64,000 nt of DNA from Pseudocitrobacter sp913778145 (lineage in GTDB: Bacteria > Pseudomonadota > Gammaproteobacteria > Enterobacterales > Enterobacteriaceae), in assembly GCA_035726825.1 (NCBI GenBank), contig JALNTX010000015.1:1-64000 (forward strand), given 5' to 3'. Made by a program: the position numbers and the translations under genes. Shown here piece after piece: positions 63,398 through 64,000 of this stretch (position 1 is the first letter of the stretch; each line of letters begins with the position of its first letter). The notes below the pieces were generated by a model. That model did not search any database. It was not told the DNA's origin and worked only from the letters and a program-made list of their open reading frames with translations.

Positions 63398-64000
63398 ATG
63401 CATTATCCGGTTGAGGTTTTTATTGGCACAATCCGCGACTATGACGGTAGCCGCCCAAGTGCGATTGCTAAGGTGCAGGTAGACGGCGAGCTGACGCTGA
63501 CCGAGCTGGGGCTGGCGGGTGATGAGCAGGCAGAGAAAAAAATTCACGGTGGGCCAGAGCGCGCGCTGTGCCACTATCCTCGCGAGCATTACGCCGAATG
63601 GATGCGCGAATTTCCCGATCAGGCCGATCTCTTCTATGCACCTGCGTTTGGTGAAAATCTTTCAACGCACGGTTTGACGGAAAAAGAGGCTTTTATCGGC
63701 GATATCTTCCGCTGGGGCGAGGCGCTGATTCAAATCAGCCAGCCGCGCTCGCCGTGCTTTAAGCTGAACTACCATTTCGATATTGCCGATATGTCCTCAC
63801 AGATGCAAAGCCGCGCGAAAGTAGGTTGGTTGTATCGTGTGGTTGCGCCGGGGCAGGTATCGAGCGATGCGCCCCTGGAGCTGGTTTCGCGGCTGAGCGA
63901 TGTTTCCGTGCACGAAGCCGCGGCGATTGCGTGGCATATGCCGTTCGATGAAGAACAGTATCATCGATTGATGTCGGCGGCAGGGCTATCGACGAGCTGG
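63398..64000 (+). CDS. yiiM: YiiM, MOSC-domain protein (partial at the right edge)
   Basis: 201 codons are open from the ATG at 63398 to the last base of the window, so about 23 C-terminal residues of the 224 seen in E. coli are missing. A MOSC domain covers most of the length (DEQAEKKIHGGPERALCHYPREHY, FGENLST, GDIFRWGEALIQISQPRSPCFK with its conserved Cys). The family transfers or senses Mo-bound sulfur; E. coli YiiM is implicated in the detoxification of N-hydroxylated base analogues. In E. coli kdgT lies between sodA and yiiM; here it is absent. Confidence 0.9.
   Translation, partial: MHYPVEVFIGTIRDYDGSRPSAIAKVQVDGELTLTELGLAGDEQAEKKIHGGPERALCHYPREHYAEWMREFPDQADLFYAPAFGENLSTHGLTEKEAFIGDIFRWGEALIQISQPRSPCFKLNYHFDIADMSSQMQSRAKVGWLYRVVAPGQVSSDAPLELVSRLSDVSVHEAAAIAWHMPFDEEQYHRLMSAAGLSTSW

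Overview
The window is chromosomal DNA of a member of the Enterobacteriaceae. Nearly every gene has a close counterpart, in the same order, in the segment of the Escherichia coli K-12 chromosome that runs from the end of an rRNA operon through polA, glnALG, the yih sulfoquinovose genes, fdoGHI, rha and sodA. It is not E. coli K-12 itself. It has an alcohol dehydrogenase gene inside the rha operon, a cellobiose-type PTS/GH4 cluster, two toxin-antitoxin pairs, an azlCD pair and a TauE/SafE-type transporter inside the sulfoquinovose cluster. It lacks an intact yihP and has no kdgT between sodA and yiiM. An Enterobacter/Lelliottia/Citrobacter-like host is my inference from this pattern; the sequence alone does not settle the genus.

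Layout. 1-180: tail of an rrn operon (terminator region) plus a REP. 196-4953: mobBA (minus), then yihD, srkA-dsbA behind a CpxR-like box, and yihF. 4999-12840: yihG, polA (DnaA box upstream), the small RNAs spf (Spot 42) and csrC, engB, yihI, an exact-length 127-bp ERIC element, and hemN. 12934-19209: glnG, glnL and glnA (minus) with a sigma-54 promoter and NtrC sites, facing bipA. 19400-33898: the sulfoquinovose (SQ) region. It holds yihL, an amber-interrupted yihM, yihN, ompL, yihO, a 34-codon ORF where yihP would be, yihQ, a TSUP transporter, yihR, yihS, yihT, yihU, then divergent yihV and the repressor yihW/csqR. 34178-37057: the overlapping operon yihX-yihY-dtd-fabY.

37060-39656 is an accessory stretch: a higBA-type module with two palindromic operators, an HSL-family hydrolase, and a second RelE/XRE module. 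39789-46566: fdhE, fdoI, fdoH and fdoG (with an in-frame UGA selenocysteine codon), then divergent fdhD. 46695-53816: a YhcN-like periplasmic peptide, azlD/azlC with a divergent cupin-HTH regulator, a glycoporin, and a GntR/EIIC/GH4 operon that has no EIIA or EIIB of its own. 53970-62269: rhaM, a fucO-like gene, rhaD, rhaA and rhaB, then rhaS, rhaR and rhaT. 62641 to the end: sodA and a yiiM gene that runs off the window.

How the genes work together. YihO imports SQ, YihQ frees SQ from glycosides, YihR anomerises it, YihS isomerises it, YihV phosphorylates, YihT cleaves, and YihU reduces the C3 product to dihydroxypropanesulfonate (DHPS), which must leave the cell. The gene usually proposed for export (yihP) looks deleted down to a remnant and a TSUP-family gene sits nearby. 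The most interesting proposal here is therefore a replacement of the sulfonate exporter. I saw no CRISPR array, prophage or complete insertion sequence, and no wholly undescribed multi-gene system. The novelty is in the SQ cluster rearrangement and the accessory modules.
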